A DNA stretch of 39,395 bases, taken from assembly GCA_937915825.1 (NCBI GenBank), contig CALGGT010000078.1:1-39395 (forward strand), in the 5' to 3' direction. Positions 1 through 7,738 of the stretch are shown here, in pieces; within the stretch, counting starts at the first letter, position 1; each line of letters opens with the position of its first letter. This stretch comes from an uncultured Eubacterium sp. (GTDB taxonomy: Bacteria > Bacillota > Clostridia > Lachnospirales > Lachnospiraceae). Under the pieces are notes generated by a model, which made no database searches, had not been told where the DNA came from, and saw nothing but the letters and a program-made list of their open reading frames with translations. Made by a program: the position numbers and the translations under genes.

Positions 1-82
1 TGGTCGTGAACAGCCAGCTGACACGACCAAGAGCGCAAGACTCTATTGCCGCTGTCGCGGCTGCCCCAATCATTTGAGGGCA
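1..82. other. Run of short stem-loops, possible structured RNA or tail of an upstream gene
   Basis: Several inverted repeats follow one another here. TGGTCGTG at 1-8 pairs perfectly with CACGACCA at 22-29. AGAG at 30-33 pairs with CTCT at 41-44, GCCGC at 48-52 with GCGGC at 57-61, and TGCCC at 62-66 with GGGCA at 78-82. The stretch is more GC-rich than the intergenic DNA elsewhere in the window. The sequence does not match any RNA family I can recall. One reading frame (2-91) is open up to a TGA at 89-91 and would give a Cys-rich tail (CRCRGCPNH), so this could instead be the end of a gene lying mostly outside the window. The two readings cannot be separated here. Confidence 0.35.
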
Positions 83-170
83 GGTTGCTGATTCGTCGAT
101 TTGGCATGGTGTCGCGCCAGAAAGCGAGCTTTCGCGCGATTCCATGTCAAATCGACTGTGAATCGTAACC
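83..170. repeat. Long imperfect hairpin (about 34 paired bases)
   Basis: The two arms pair nearly end to end. GGTT (83-86) pairs with AACC (167-170), GATTC (90-94) with GAATC (160-164), TCGATTTG (96-103) with CAAATCGA (148-155), CATGG (105-109) with CCATG (142-146), TCGCGC (112-117) with GCGCGA (134-139), and GAAAGC (120-125) with GCTTTC (128-133), leaving a 2-base apex. No T tract follows on either side, so it is not a usual intrinsic terminator. It may be a palindromic repeat element, an operator-like site or part of a noncoding RNA. The 1-322 stretch otherwise holds only the promoter and operator of the next gene. Confidence 0.6.
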
Positions 171-187
171 TTGTTTTAAAAAAAGTG

Positions 188-217
188 TTGACAGGGAGGG
201 GAGAGCTGTGGTATACT
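188..217 (+). promoter_or_regulatory. Sigma-A-like promoter of the TetR-ABC operon
   Basis: A perfect -35 box TTGACA (188-193) and a -10 box TATACT (212-217) are separated by 18 bases. The predicted transcription start falls just upstream of the operator-like palindrome at 229-244. Confidence 0.75.
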
Positions 218-228
218 TTGGATAATAA

Positions 229-244
229 TTGAGCAAGTGTTCAA
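229..244. promoter_or_regulatory. Near-palindromic operator, probably for the adjacent TetR regulator
   Basis: TTGAGCAAGTGTTCAA is a 16-bp palindrome in which six of eight base pairs are symmetric. It begins 12 bases after the -10 box, where a bound repressor would block transcription start or early elongation. The size and position fit a TetR-dimer site, and the next gene encodes a TetR protein. Autoregulation is inference. Confidence 0.5.
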
Positions 245-322
245 ATGATAAAATGATAAAATGTTATGTACCTAAGAATCAGATGGATCCGCTATCGGGG
301 GTTAGATTGGAGATTATCAAGG

Positions 323-1003
323 ATGAATGATAAAGATACCAGGACAAAAATCTGCGAAGCAAGCAGAAAGGAATTTATGGAATATGGATATAAGAAGGCG
401 TCTTTGCGAAGAATATGCGCCCAGGCAGGAGTGACAACCGGAGCGTTGTATTTCTTCTTCAGGGATAAGGACGCGTTATTCTGTTCCCTGGTTGAAGATA
501 AGCTGGAACAGATCTGTGAAGTTATGATGAGTCATTTCAACAGTGAGATCCGTTTCATGTGTGGGAAGAACAAGCTTTGTATAAAGGTTACTTACACCGT
601 GGAAGAAGCCCTCCGGAAAATCTTTAACATTATATATGAGGATCGGGAATCGATCCTCTTGCTATTAACGAAGGCACAGGAGTCTTCGTTGGAGAATGCG
701 CTGGATGATGTGACCCGGATCTCGGAAATGCATATGGAATTCATTGGGAATTACCTTCAGCAGCATCGGAAGGATCGTAAGGTTTCGCAGCATTTGTATC
801 ACTGGATGGCTCATACATCTGTAAATGTTGTGGTTTACGCGGTCACTCATTTTGAAAAGAAAGAGGATGCCTGTGAGTTCGCGTTTAGCGTGATCCCTGT
901 GTTAAATGGGGGTTGGCTTACCATGTGGGGGTTTTACCAAGAAGTGGATGATGTAAGAGAGCTTCATCAAATGTTGAAAGAGGAAACAAAAATAGAAGAA
1001 TAA
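323..1003 (+). CDS. TetR family transcriptional regulator
   Basis: The 226-residue protein has a typical TetR N-terminal DNA-binding domain at about residues 5-55, with the signature run AGVTTGALYFFFRDKDAL in the recognition helix region. The C-terminal part is the usual divergent helical ligand-binding domain. I chose the ATG at 323 because GGAG lies at 309-312 at good spacing. An upstream in-frame ATG at 266 has no ribosome binding site and would add 19 residues that do not belong to the family. The gene is first in an operon with an ABC ATPase (19-base gap) and an FtsX-like permease. This arrangement is common for regulators that sense a compound handled by the transporter. The ligand is unknown. 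Confidence 0.9.
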   Translation: MNDKDTRTKICEASRKEFMEYGYKKASLRRICAQAGVTTGALYFFFRDKDALFCSLVEDKLEQICEVMMSHFNSEIRFMCGKNKLCIKVTYTVEEALRKIFNIIYEDRESILLLLTKAQESSLENALDDVTRISEMHMEFIGNYLQQHRKDRKVSQHLYHWMAHTSVNVVVYAVTHFEKKEDACEFAFSVIPVLNGGWLTMWGFYQEVDDVRELHQMLKEETKIEE

Positions 1004-1022
1004 AGAAAGAGAGGATCCTATC

Positions 1023-1721
1023 ATGTTTTTAACGATCAAAGATTTAAAGAAAAGTTTTGGAAACGCGGATAACCGGGTGGAAGTGTTAAAGGGAATCAAT
1101 TGCGAAATCTCCCAGGGGGAAATGTGCGTATTATTGGGACCGTCCGGTTCCGGTAAATCTACACTGTTAAATATTATCGGCGGAATTGACAACCCGGATT
1201 CCGGGTACGTATCCATTCACGGAGAGAAGATGGCGGACATGAATGAAAAACAATTAACCCGTTATCGCAGGAAACACTTAGGTTACGTGTTTCAGATGTA
1301 CAATCTGATCCCCAACCTGAATGTAAAAGAAAATATTGAAGTAGGTGCCTACCTAAGTGATAAGCCTCTGGATATCGATCCGCTGCTTAAGGATCTGGGG
1401 CTGTTCGAACATCGTTACAAATTACCGAATCAGCTTTCCGGCGGACAACAGCAGCGTTGTTCCATTGGTCGTGCGATTGTAAAAAATCCGGATATTTTAC
1501 TTTGTGATGAGCCCACCGGTGCTCTGGATTATCATACATCCAAGGAAATTCTGGGATTGATCGAGAGAATCAACAAAGAGTATGGAAATACGATCATTAT
1601 GGTAACCCACAACGACGCCATCAAAGACATGGCAGACCGGGTGATCAAGCTTCGGGACGGAGGAATTCGGAAAGATTACAGAAACGAAACAAAGATTACA
1701 GCAGAAGAGTTAGATTGGTAG
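1023..1721 (+). CDS. ABC transporter ATP-binding protein (MacB/LolD type)
   Basis: This 232-residue cytoplasmic ATPase has Walker A GPSGSGKST near residue 40, the signature LSGGQQQR near residue 140, Walker B ILLCDEPTGALD and the switch histidine in MVTHN. The motif set and size fit the MacB/LolD/FtsE group that pairs with FtsX-like permeases. The ribosome binding site GAGAGG lies about 8 bases before the ATG. The stop is 9 bases before the permease start, so the two are almost certainly cotranscribed and form one transporter. The substrate is not evident. Groups of this type handle antimicrobial peptides, lipids or mechanotransmission rather than classical small-molecule import. Confidence 0.93.
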   Translation: MFLTIKDLKKSFGNADNRVEVLKGINCEISQGEMCVLLGPSGSGKSTLLNIIGGIDNPDSGYVSIHGEKMADMNEKQLTRYRRKHLGYVFQMYNLIPNLNVKENIEVGAYLSDKPLDIDPLLKDLGLFEHRYKLPNQLSGGQQQRCSIGRAIVKNPDILLCDEPTGALDYHTSKEILGLIERINKEYGNTIIMVTHNDAIKDMADRVIKLRDGGIRKDYRNETKITAEELDW

Positions 1722-1730
1722 GAGGGCATT

Positions 1731-4088
1731 ATGAGAAATCCATTATTAAAAAGACTTCCGCGGGAATTTCTCCATGACTTTCCGAAGTATTTGGCGATTT
1801 TCCTTTTTATGAGTGCAACCATTAGTTTTATTTCCGGTTTTTTGGTGGCATCCAGAAACCTCCAGATCGAGTACGATCATAGCTTTGAGCGTTACAATGT
1901 GGAGGATGGACATTTTGTTTTAACGAAGGAGATCACAGACAGATCTCAAAAAGTATGTGATGAGAATGAGATCAAAATACTGGAAGACTTCTATATCGAG
2001 GAAGAGGTAGAATCCACCGGCGATGGTAAGATCGACAGTACTTTACGTATTTTCCCGCCCCGGGAGAAGATCAATCGCGCGGACCTTTTAAAGGGGAGTT
2101 GGCCGAAGGAAAAGGATGAGATCATCCTGGACCGGCTTTACATGAACAACAATCACCTTTCCATCGGGGATACGATTCAGGTGGGAAAAAAGGAAATCAG
2201 AATTGTGGGGATCGTGGCTCTTTCCGATTACAGCGCCATGTACCAGGACAACAACCAGTTTATGTTTGACGCCACGAAGTTTGGCGTGGCCATGATGAGT
2301 CAGGAAGGCTTTGATCAATATGGGAAGAATGCCCTGATCTACAGCTATGCATGGAAATATAACACATTCCCGGACAACGAGAAAAAGGAAAAGGAAGTTT
2401 CCGAGGATTTGGCCGTGGATTTGTTGCGGGCGGCGATCAAGGATGATATGGAGTTGGATATCTTCCTGCCCAGATATGAGAATCAGGCCATTCAATATGC
2501 CGGGGATGATCTGGGGAGTGATCGACCCATGATGGAGGTTTTGTTGTATATTTTGATCGTGATCATTGCATTCGTATTTGCGATCACCGTCAACCATACC
2601 ATTGATTCCGAAGCCAATGTAATTGGTACGCTGCGAGCGTCCGGTTATACAAAGGGGGAGATTTTCCGGCATTATCTGGCCATGCCCATGTCGGTAACGG
2701 TGCTTGCGTCGGTGGCAGGGAATATATTGGGATACACCACCTTTGGTACGGTGGCAGCGAATCTGTATCTCGGCAGTTACGATCTGACCCATTATGTGGA
2801 ATATTTTTACCCGGAGGCGTTTGTAAAGACCACCATTCTTCCGTTGATCCTTATGTTTGTGGTGATCAGTATTTCCATTTGGAGGAAGCTCTCCTTCTCA
2901 CCCCTGGCCTTTCTTCGCCGGGATATTACCAGGAAGAAGAGATCCAAGGCGGTCCGACTCCCCCGATTCAGTTTTATGAACCGGTTCCGTTTGCGGATCC
3001 TCCTGCAAAATATGTCTAACTACATTACGCTGCTGATCGGCGTAACCTTTGCCGCTCTGCTCCTGATGTTTGGTCTGTTGATGAGACCGATGTTAAATGG
3101 ATATACAGTCAATGCATTGGAATCCAAACCCGCCGATTACCAGTACATTCTGTCTTCGAAGCAGGAAGTGAAGGAAGAAGGCGTGGAGAAGTTTTGCATT
3201 AGTTCTTTAAAAATGATCGATGATTTTTACGCGCCGGAGGACATTAGCATTTACGGGATCCAGGAAAACAGTCAATATTTTAAGGATCTGGAATTGCCGG
3301 AAGAGGGCGTGGTGATCAGCAATGATATTGAAGACAAATATAACCTTCACAAAGGGGATGTCATCAATCTGAAAGAACCGTATGATGAGAAGATCTATGC
3401 GTTCCGGATCAAGGGCGTCTATGATTTCCCGTCCAATATGGCGATGTTTATGGCACATGATTATTATTGTGAGACATTTGCTGAAGTGATCGAACGCCAG
3501 ACGGAAAGCTATGAAGCGGGAGATGTTCTGATGAAGAAGATGATGGGAGAGGCAAATTATGATTATTACAACGGGTATTTTTCGGACAAACCGCTGGATG
3601 AAAATGTGTTAAAGAAGGATAAGATCGCATCGGTCATTACCGATGATGACTTGACCCAGGTATCCCGGCAAATGGATATTTCCATGGGATCGATCTTCGG
3701 TGGCATTAAATATTTCGCTCTGATCTTGTTCGCGTTGTTAATCTATCTGCTAACAAAGATCATTTTGGAAAAGAATACAAACTCCATTTCCATGACGAAG
3801 ATCCTGGGATATAGCAATTCGGAAATTGCCGGTCTATACCTTATGTCCAGTGTGTGGGCCGTGATCGTTTCTTCCATTGTGGCGATCATTTTTAACCGGT
3901 GGTTTTTTGGGATCATCCTGATCGTATTCATGAAAGAATATCCTGGATATTTTCGTCTGGTTGTTAGCCCGTGGATGTATTTGTTGATCTTCGCGCTGAT
4001 GGTAGCAACGTATTTGTTGATCGCAGTGGTTCAATTCTTTAAGATCAAAAGAATTCCCATGGATGAAGCATTAAAGAATGTAGAATAA
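1731..4088 (+). CDS. ABC transporter permease, FtsX-like
   Basis: The 785-residue membrane protein has a first transmembrane segment at about 19-40 and a large extracellular domain of about 200 residues. A block of three to four membrane segments follows (about 265-385). After a further membrane segment comes a second extracellular domain, then three C-terminal membrane segments (about 650-775). This duplicated FtsX layout is typical of 800-residue single-polypeptide permeases of Firmicutes. GGAGGG precedes the ATG at close spacing. It pairs with the ATPase just upstream under TetR control. Extrusion of an amphipathic compound or peptide is a reasonable guess only. The stop codon lies inside a 14-bp tandem repeat. 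Confidence 0.88.
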   Translation: MRNPLLKRLPREFLHDFPKYLAIFLFMSATISFISGFLVASRNLQIEYDHSFERYNVEDGHFVLTKEITDRSQKVCDENEIKILEDFYIEEEVESTGDGKIDSTLRIFPPREKINRADLLKGSWPKEKDEIILDRLYMNNNHLSIGDTIQVGKKEIRIVGIVALSDYSAMYQDNNQFMFDATKFGVAMMSQEGFDQYGKNALIYSYAWKYNTFPDNEKKEKEVSEDLAVDLLRAAIKDDMELDIFLPRYENQAIQYAGDDLGSDRPMMEVLLYILIVIIAFVFAITVNHTIDSEANVIGTLRASGYTKGEIFRHYLAMPMSVTVLASVAGNILGYTTFGTVAANLYLGSYDLTHYVEYFYPEAFVKTTILPLILMFVVISISIWRKLSFSPLAFLRRDITRKKRSKAVRLPRFSFMNRFRLRILLQNMSNYITLLIGVTFAALLLMFGLLMRPMLNGYTVNALESKPADYQYILSSKQEVKEEGVEKFCISSLKMIDDFYAPEDISIYGIQENSQYFKDLELPEEGVVISNDIEDKYNLHKGDVINLKEPYDEKIYAFRIKGVYDFPSNMAMFMAHDYYCETFAEVIERQTESYEAGDVLMKKMMGEANYDYYNGYFSDKPLDENVLKKDKIASVITDDDLTQVSRQMDISMGSIFGGIKYFALILFALLIYLLTKIILEKNTNSISMTKILGYSNSEIAGLYLMSSVWAVIVSSIVAIIFNRWFFGIILIVFMKEYPGYFRLVVSPWMYLLIFALMVATYLLIAVVQFFKIKRIPMDEALKNVE

Positions 4089-4118
4089 AGAATGTAGAAT
4101 AAAGAAGGTAGAATATAG
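4077..4118 (+). repeat. 14-bp tandem repeat over the permease stop codon
   Basis: AATGTAGAATAAAG occurs at 4077-4090 and exactly again at 4091-4104. A third copy with three changes follows at 4105-4118. The first copy contains the TAA stop of the permease gene (4086-4088), so the duplications carry the stop codon sequence with them. Confidence 0.85.
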
Positions 4119-4134
4119 AATAACTATATGGAAT

Positions 4135-4189
4135 AAAAAACCCCTCTGCCATCTTGGTGAGATCGGATCACCTGGTTTTGGCAGAGGGG
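4135..4189 (-). terminator. Intrinsic terminator of the minus-strand repeat protein, possibly bidirectional
   Basis: CCCCTCTGCC (4141-4150) pairs with GGCAGAGGGG (4180-4189), with an inner stem GGTGA/TCACC (4156-4160 and 4168-4172). Read on the minus strand, the stem is followed by six T residues (4140-4135). On the plus strand the following T run is short, so termination of the ABC operon would be weaker. Confidence 0.8.
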
Positions 4190-4235
4190 ATTTCCATATC
4201 TGAGTTTAATGTCTCGTGAGGGAGTTTTGACGCTC

Positions 4236-5423
4236 TTATCGGGAAACGGAAACTTTTGCATCCATATTTACCGAGGTCAGCGCAACAAAACCTCTTAAGT
4301 TGATCTTCTTGATCTTATTGTGTTGAAGATCGATGGATTGTAATTTTTTCTTGTTCAACATTTTAACTAACGCGGATGCTTTTTTATCATCCAGTTTTGC
4401 GTTCTGTGCCTTAAAGGAAAGAATGGAATTCTTCTTGGGAAGCAAGATTGTGATCCCTTTTTTCTGGCCGTCGATCAAAACCGTGGAAAGTTTCGAATTC
4501 CGGGTTAGATCAATTTTCTTCATTTTCTTGGCAACCAGGGTTAATTCCTTTAATTTCTTTAATTTCTTGATCTTTAGTTTCTTCATCTTCGGGGTATTGG
4601 AAACGATCAAGCGGGTGACCTTCTTGAAGTTGGAAAAAGGAACTTTCTTCAACTTCGGAAGATTGATGAAATCCACATCATACAAAAACTTATTATTCTT
4701 CGAAGCGTTGACGGTGGTTAGTTTCTTGCAATCCATGATCTGCAGTTTTCTTAAGATCTTCAGATTGTTGATATTTACCGTTTTTAGCTGGTCAGAACCT
4801 GTAATATATAAATAACGCAAGGTTGTGTTCCGTTGAAAAGACAGGGTTGAGAATCCGGTAATCTTATTGTAGGTTAAGCTCCGTAATGCCTTGCATTGTC
4901 CCGGATTAAAGGTTGTAACATTTCCGCCGTCCAATTCAATGGTGGCAAGGTTTGGCAAGCCATAGAGATATTCACAGTTTTTCCATTCCGGGGTGTAAGA
5001 GCCGTCCGCGGATTCCCTCCCCATGGTTTGATCGACTCGGATTTCCCGTAAATACGTGAAATATTCCACGCCGCGGAAGTCAAAGCTGAAGTCTTCTTTG
5101 GTATATTGAATGGCGATACCGGCGGCGGTGGCTTCCGGGGACTCTTTTAATACCGGGATGTACATTCTCGTTACGAGTTGAAGTTCTTTATCGGATAAAT
5201 ATCCGTTTCCATCCAGGTCGGCTTTTTGGGCAGCGGTTAGCATGGAGTAGGAATGGGGAGACCCGGAATGGCTGGAAAAGAAAACATCCGTAACGGGAAT
5301 TCCTTCCGGACCAATGGCGGGTTTGTCCGTTGTTCCATCGGTAGCCTGAACGTTCCCGCTGTTTGCGAGCAGAATGATACCCAATAAGAATCCGGTTCCG
5401 ATTTTTAAAATATTTTTCATCAT
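4236..5423 (-). CDS. Secreted leucine-rich repeat protein with an EF-hand loop
   Basis: The 395-residue protein starts with a signal peptide (about 1-27, ending NVQA). Residues 69-80 (DLDGNGYLSDKE) form a textbook 12-residue EF-hand calcium loop with D, D, N, G and E at positions 1, 3, 5, 6 and 12. From about residue 105 on there is a series of short leucine-rich units with lysine-rich spacing, such as LKKLKELTLVAKKMKKIDL. No LPXTG anchor or membrane tail is seen. I chose the ATG at 5423 because AAAGGA lies 8 bases upstream and the protein then begins with the signal peptide. A longer frame up to 5612 overlaps the divergent sfsA promoter and is not credible. Role unknown, perhaps binding at the cell surface. 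Confidence 0.75.
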   Translation of the reverse strand: MMKNILKIGTGFLLGIILLANSGNVQATDGTTDKPAIGPEGIPVTDVFFSSHSGSPHSYSMLTAAQKADLDGNGYLSDKELQLVTRMYIPVLKESPEATAAGIAIQYTKEDFSFDFRGVEYFTYLREIRVDQTMGRESADGSYTPEWKNCEYLYGLPNLATIELDGGNVTTFNPGQCKALRSLTYNKITGFSTLSFQRNTTLRYLYITGSDQLKTVNINNLKILRKLQIMDCKKLTTVNASKNNKFLYDVDFINLPKLKKVPFSNFKKVTRLIVSNTPKMKKLKIKKLKKLKELTLVAKKMKKIDLTRNSKLSTVLIDGQKKGITILLPKKNSILSFKAQNAKLDDKKASALVKMLNKKKLQSIDLQHNKIKKINLRGFVALTSVNMDAKVSVSR

Positions 5424-5484
5424 AAGATAGGTCCTTTCCATATTGATTTCTTGACGCTTGATCCCTTGAAAGAATACTGCCAAT

Positions 5485-5513
5485 ATTTTACCATAAAAAC
5501 CAGAAGAATGCAA
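5485..5513 (-). promoter_or_regulatory. Promoter of the secreted EF-hand repeat protein
   Basis: On the minus strand, TTGCAT (5513-5508) and TAAAAT (5490-5485) are 17 bases apart, placing transcription start about 55 bases before the ATG at 5423. Confidence 0.6.
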
Positions 5514-5537
5514 TGAGCTCCGGCAGAAGAAAAAGAA

Positions 5538-5566
5538 TTGAATATTTGGAAAAGGTCTGTTACAAT
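5538..5566 (+). promoter_or_regulatory. Promoter of sfsA
   Basis: TTGAAT (5538-5543) and TACAAT (5561-5566) are 17 bases apart. The site is divergent from the minus-strand promoter 25 bases to the left. Confidence 0.65.
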
Positions 5567-5620
5567 GGATAGGAAAAAATGGATCGGGAAAAATAAATGG
5601 ATCAAAAAACATGAATGGAG
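5564..5620 (+). repeat. Degenerate tandem repeat in the sfsA leader
   Basis: The motif AATGGAT followed by an A-rich run occurs at 5564, 5578 and 5596, and AATGGAGG at 5614. The last copy supplies the ribosome binding site of sfsA. It is one of several short tandem arrays at gene borders in this window. Confidence 0.5.
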
Positions 5621-5626
5621 GCGCCT

Positions 5627-6376
5627 ATGAAATATTCAAAGATTACATCCGGGACGTTTGTGGAGAGACCGAATCGGTTTGTGGCCTACGTGAAGATTCC
5701 GGATCAGGAAGAAGTAGAGCGTGTACACGTGAAAAATACCGGCAGGTGTAGGGAGCTTTTTATTCCCGGCGCGTCGGTGATCTTAGCCCGGGCGGAAAAC
5801 TCTGCCAGAAAGACAAAGTATGATCTGGTCGCTGTTTATAAAGAGGGGTTCGGATGGATCAATATAGACAGCCAGGCGCCGAATCATGTAGTGAGAGAGT
5901 GGCTGGAAAAGAAGAAGGAAGAAGAGGGCTATACCTGCATCCGACCGGAAACCTCCTATGGTAATTCCCGATTTGATTTTTATCTGGAGCGGGGCGAGGA
6001 ACGGATCTATATGGAGGTAAAGGGCTGTACCCTGGAAGAAGAAGGAAGGGGGTATTTTCCGGATGCGCCTACCATCCGGGGGACCAAGCACATTCAGGAG
6101 CTGATCGAGGCCAAAAAAAATGGATTTCGCAGTATTTTGGCGTTTGTGATCCAAATGGAAGGGATTCATAGGGTCTACCCCAATACGACCATGGATGTGG
6201 CCTTCAGCAATGCCTTCTATGAAGCGAAGGAGGCCGGGGTGGAAATCTGGTATCTCCCCTGTAAGGTGACGGAGGATTCCCTGGAGATCGATGAGAAGGC
6301 CCGACCGAAACGATTGCGGTTTGGAAATGGAGACGCGGGACTTTGTCCCTGCGGGTGTGGGGGGAGTTTGGTGTAA
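5627..6376 (+). CDS. sfsA: SfsA family protein (sugar fermentation stimulation homolog)
   Basis: The 249-residue length and the whole sequence fit SfsA. Recognisable segments are ERPNRFVAYV near the start, HVKNTGRC at about 36, SRFDFYL with YMEVKGCTL in the middle (a PD-(D/E)XK nuclease-like core), and ARPKRLRFGN near the end. SfsA was named from an E. coli gene that stimulates maltose metabolism and binds DNA, but its biochemical role is not settled. I chose the ATG at 5627 because GGAGG (5617-5621) lies 5 bases upstream. The gene has its own promoter and is followed after 62 bases by an MFS transporter. The C-terminus carries an extra Cys-rich LCPCGCGG tail. Confidence 0.9.
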   Translation: MKYSKITSGTFVERPNRFVAYVKIPDQEEVERVHVKNTGRCRELFIPGASVILARAENSARKTKYDLVAVYKEGFGWINIDSQAPNHVVREWLEKKKEEEGYTCIRPETSYGNSRFDFYLERGEERIYMEVKGCTLEEEGRGYFPDAPTIRGTKHIQELIEAKKNGFRSILAFVIQMEGIHRVYPNTTMDVAFSNAFYEAKEAGVEIWYLPCKVTEDSLEIDEKARPKRLRFGNGDAGLCPCGCGGSLV

Positions 6377-6438
6377 AGTGTGTAAGGCAGGGGATGCGGG
6401 AGATTTTGGTAAAAAAAAGAGATTGGAAATGTGAGAAA

Positions 6439-7653
6439 ATGAGAGACCAAAAATTTTGGACGCTGCGGTATATCTTGATCAATGTTACGTATTTTGTGGT
6501 TTTTAGTGGGATTCACGCTTACGCAGCCGTGTTTTTATTGGAGAAGGGATTTAGTAATACCCAGATCGGGGTGGCGCTGTCGCTGGCCAATGTTTTATCC
6601 GTGATCTGCCAACCCTGGATCGCGGGGATCATTGATCAGGGAAAAACACTTACCAACCGGAATGTATCCCTGGCATCCACCGGAATTCTTTTTGTGGGAT
6701 CGTTGCTGTTGCTTTGGATCCCTCAGGGGAAAGCGGTGATCTTTCTGATCTTCGTTTTGATCTATATGATCCAAATGGTATATCAGCCAATTTTAATTGC
6801 CATGAACTTCGAGTATCGTGAGGCCGGATGTCCCATTTACTTTGGTCTTGCCAGGGGACTGGGGTCCGTGGGATTTGCCATTGCCTCCTTTCTTATGGGA
6901 AGGGGAATGGGGGTGCACGGCGTCAGTCTTCTAATGAAGGTGGATCTGGTGTCGCTGGCCCTTGCCTTCGTGATCCTGTTTTTCTTTAAAAAACCGGAAA
7001 CGCAGGAGAATCCCCGGGGGGAAGCAGGGGAACGTACCCGGCCGGAAACGCGGGAAGAAGGGAAAACCAATGTGTTTGCGTTTATTCGCGCGTATCCCTA
7101 TTTTATGCTGTTTGTAGCCGGGGCGGTTTGTCTTTTCTTTACCCACAACGCCATCAATGATTATATGATTCAGATTATTCAGCCATTGGGAGGCGGCGAA
7201 AAGGAAATGGGCTATGCCGTATGTCTGGCTGCGCTTTTGGAACTTCCCACCATGGCCCTGGTTGACCGGATCATCCGGAAAATATCATGCCGCTGGTTAT
7301 TGCTGGTTTCGGGGGTGTTCTTCCTGATCAAGACACTGCTCATGCTTATGGCAACGAACATGATCATGGTCTACCTCAGCCAGGCGATGCAAATGTTTGC
7401 GTATGCCATCTTTATTCCGGTGTCTGCTTACTATGTGCATGAAGAAATGAAGGAAGCGGATCAGGTAAAGGGCCAGGCGTACGTGAATTGCTCCCTTACC
7501 CTGGGTGGAGTATTTAGCGGACTTTTCTGCGGATATCTCCTGGATGCGGGGGGACCGCATAAGATGTTGATCGAAGGATTGGTTGTAACCGTGGCAGGTT
7601 TGGTCATTGCCGGGTTTGCCCTGATAAAACCAAGAAAAAAGGCACAAAGCTAA
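6439..7653 (+). CDS. MFS transporter (MFS_1-like / PPP-type)
   Basis: The 404-residue integral membrane protein has about twelve hydrophobic segments in two blocks, split by a charged loop near residues 200-220 rich in E, R and G. The opening WTLRYILINVTYFVVFSGIHAY and the LEKGFSNTQIGVALS loop resemble the MFS_1-like group that includes nucleoside and phenylpropionate transporters. The start is chosen at 6439 so that the protein begins just before the first membrane helix. An upstream frame from 6343 would overlap sfsA and is less likely. The ribosome binding site is weak (GGAAA 6425-6429). Substrate unknown. It probably shares the sfsA transcript. Confidence 0.82.
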   Translation: MRDQKFWTLRYILINVTYFVVFSGIHAYAAVFLLEKGFSNTQIGVALSLANVLSVICQPWIAGIIDQGKTLTNRNVSLASTGILFVGSLLLLWIPQGKAVIFLIFVLIYMIQMVYQPILIAMNFEYREAGCPIYFGLARGLGSVGFAIASFLMGRGMGVHGVSLLMKVDLVSLALAFVILFFFKKPETQENPRGEAGERTRPETREEGKTNVFAFIRAYPYFMLFVAGAVCLFFTHNAINDYMIQIIQPLGGGEKEMGYAVCLAALLELPTMALVDRIIRKISCRWLLLVSGVFFLIKTLLMLMATNMIMVYLSQAMQMFAYAIFIPVSAYYVHEEMKEADQVKGQAYVNCSLTLGGVFSGLFCGYLLDAGGPHKMLIEGLVVTVAGLVIAGFALIKPRKKAQS

Positions 7654-7661
7654 AAAAACAG

Positions 7662-7690
7662 TTGAAAATTTTGGGGTTTTGTTATATGAT
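7662..7690 (+). promoter_or_regulatory. Promoter of pckA
   Basis: TTGAAA (7662-7667) and TATGAT (7685-7690) are 17 bases apart, leaving a leader of about 40 bases before the pckA ATG. Confidence 0.65.
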
Positions 7691-7738
7691 GGAAAATAGT
7701 TAGGAATATGCAATTTGCAAGAAAGGAAGTAAGTAGTT

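Noticed and set aside
2088..2792. 234-codon open frame on the minus strand inside the ABC permease
   Set aside because: It lies wholly antisense to a well-supported FtsX-like gene, has a His/Ile-rich composition typical of antisense frames, and shows no recognisable domain.
7709..7719. Small palindrome TGCAATTTGCA in the pckA leader
   Set aside because: Only 11 bases in AT-rich DNA, with no second copy nearby; too likely by chance to call an operator.
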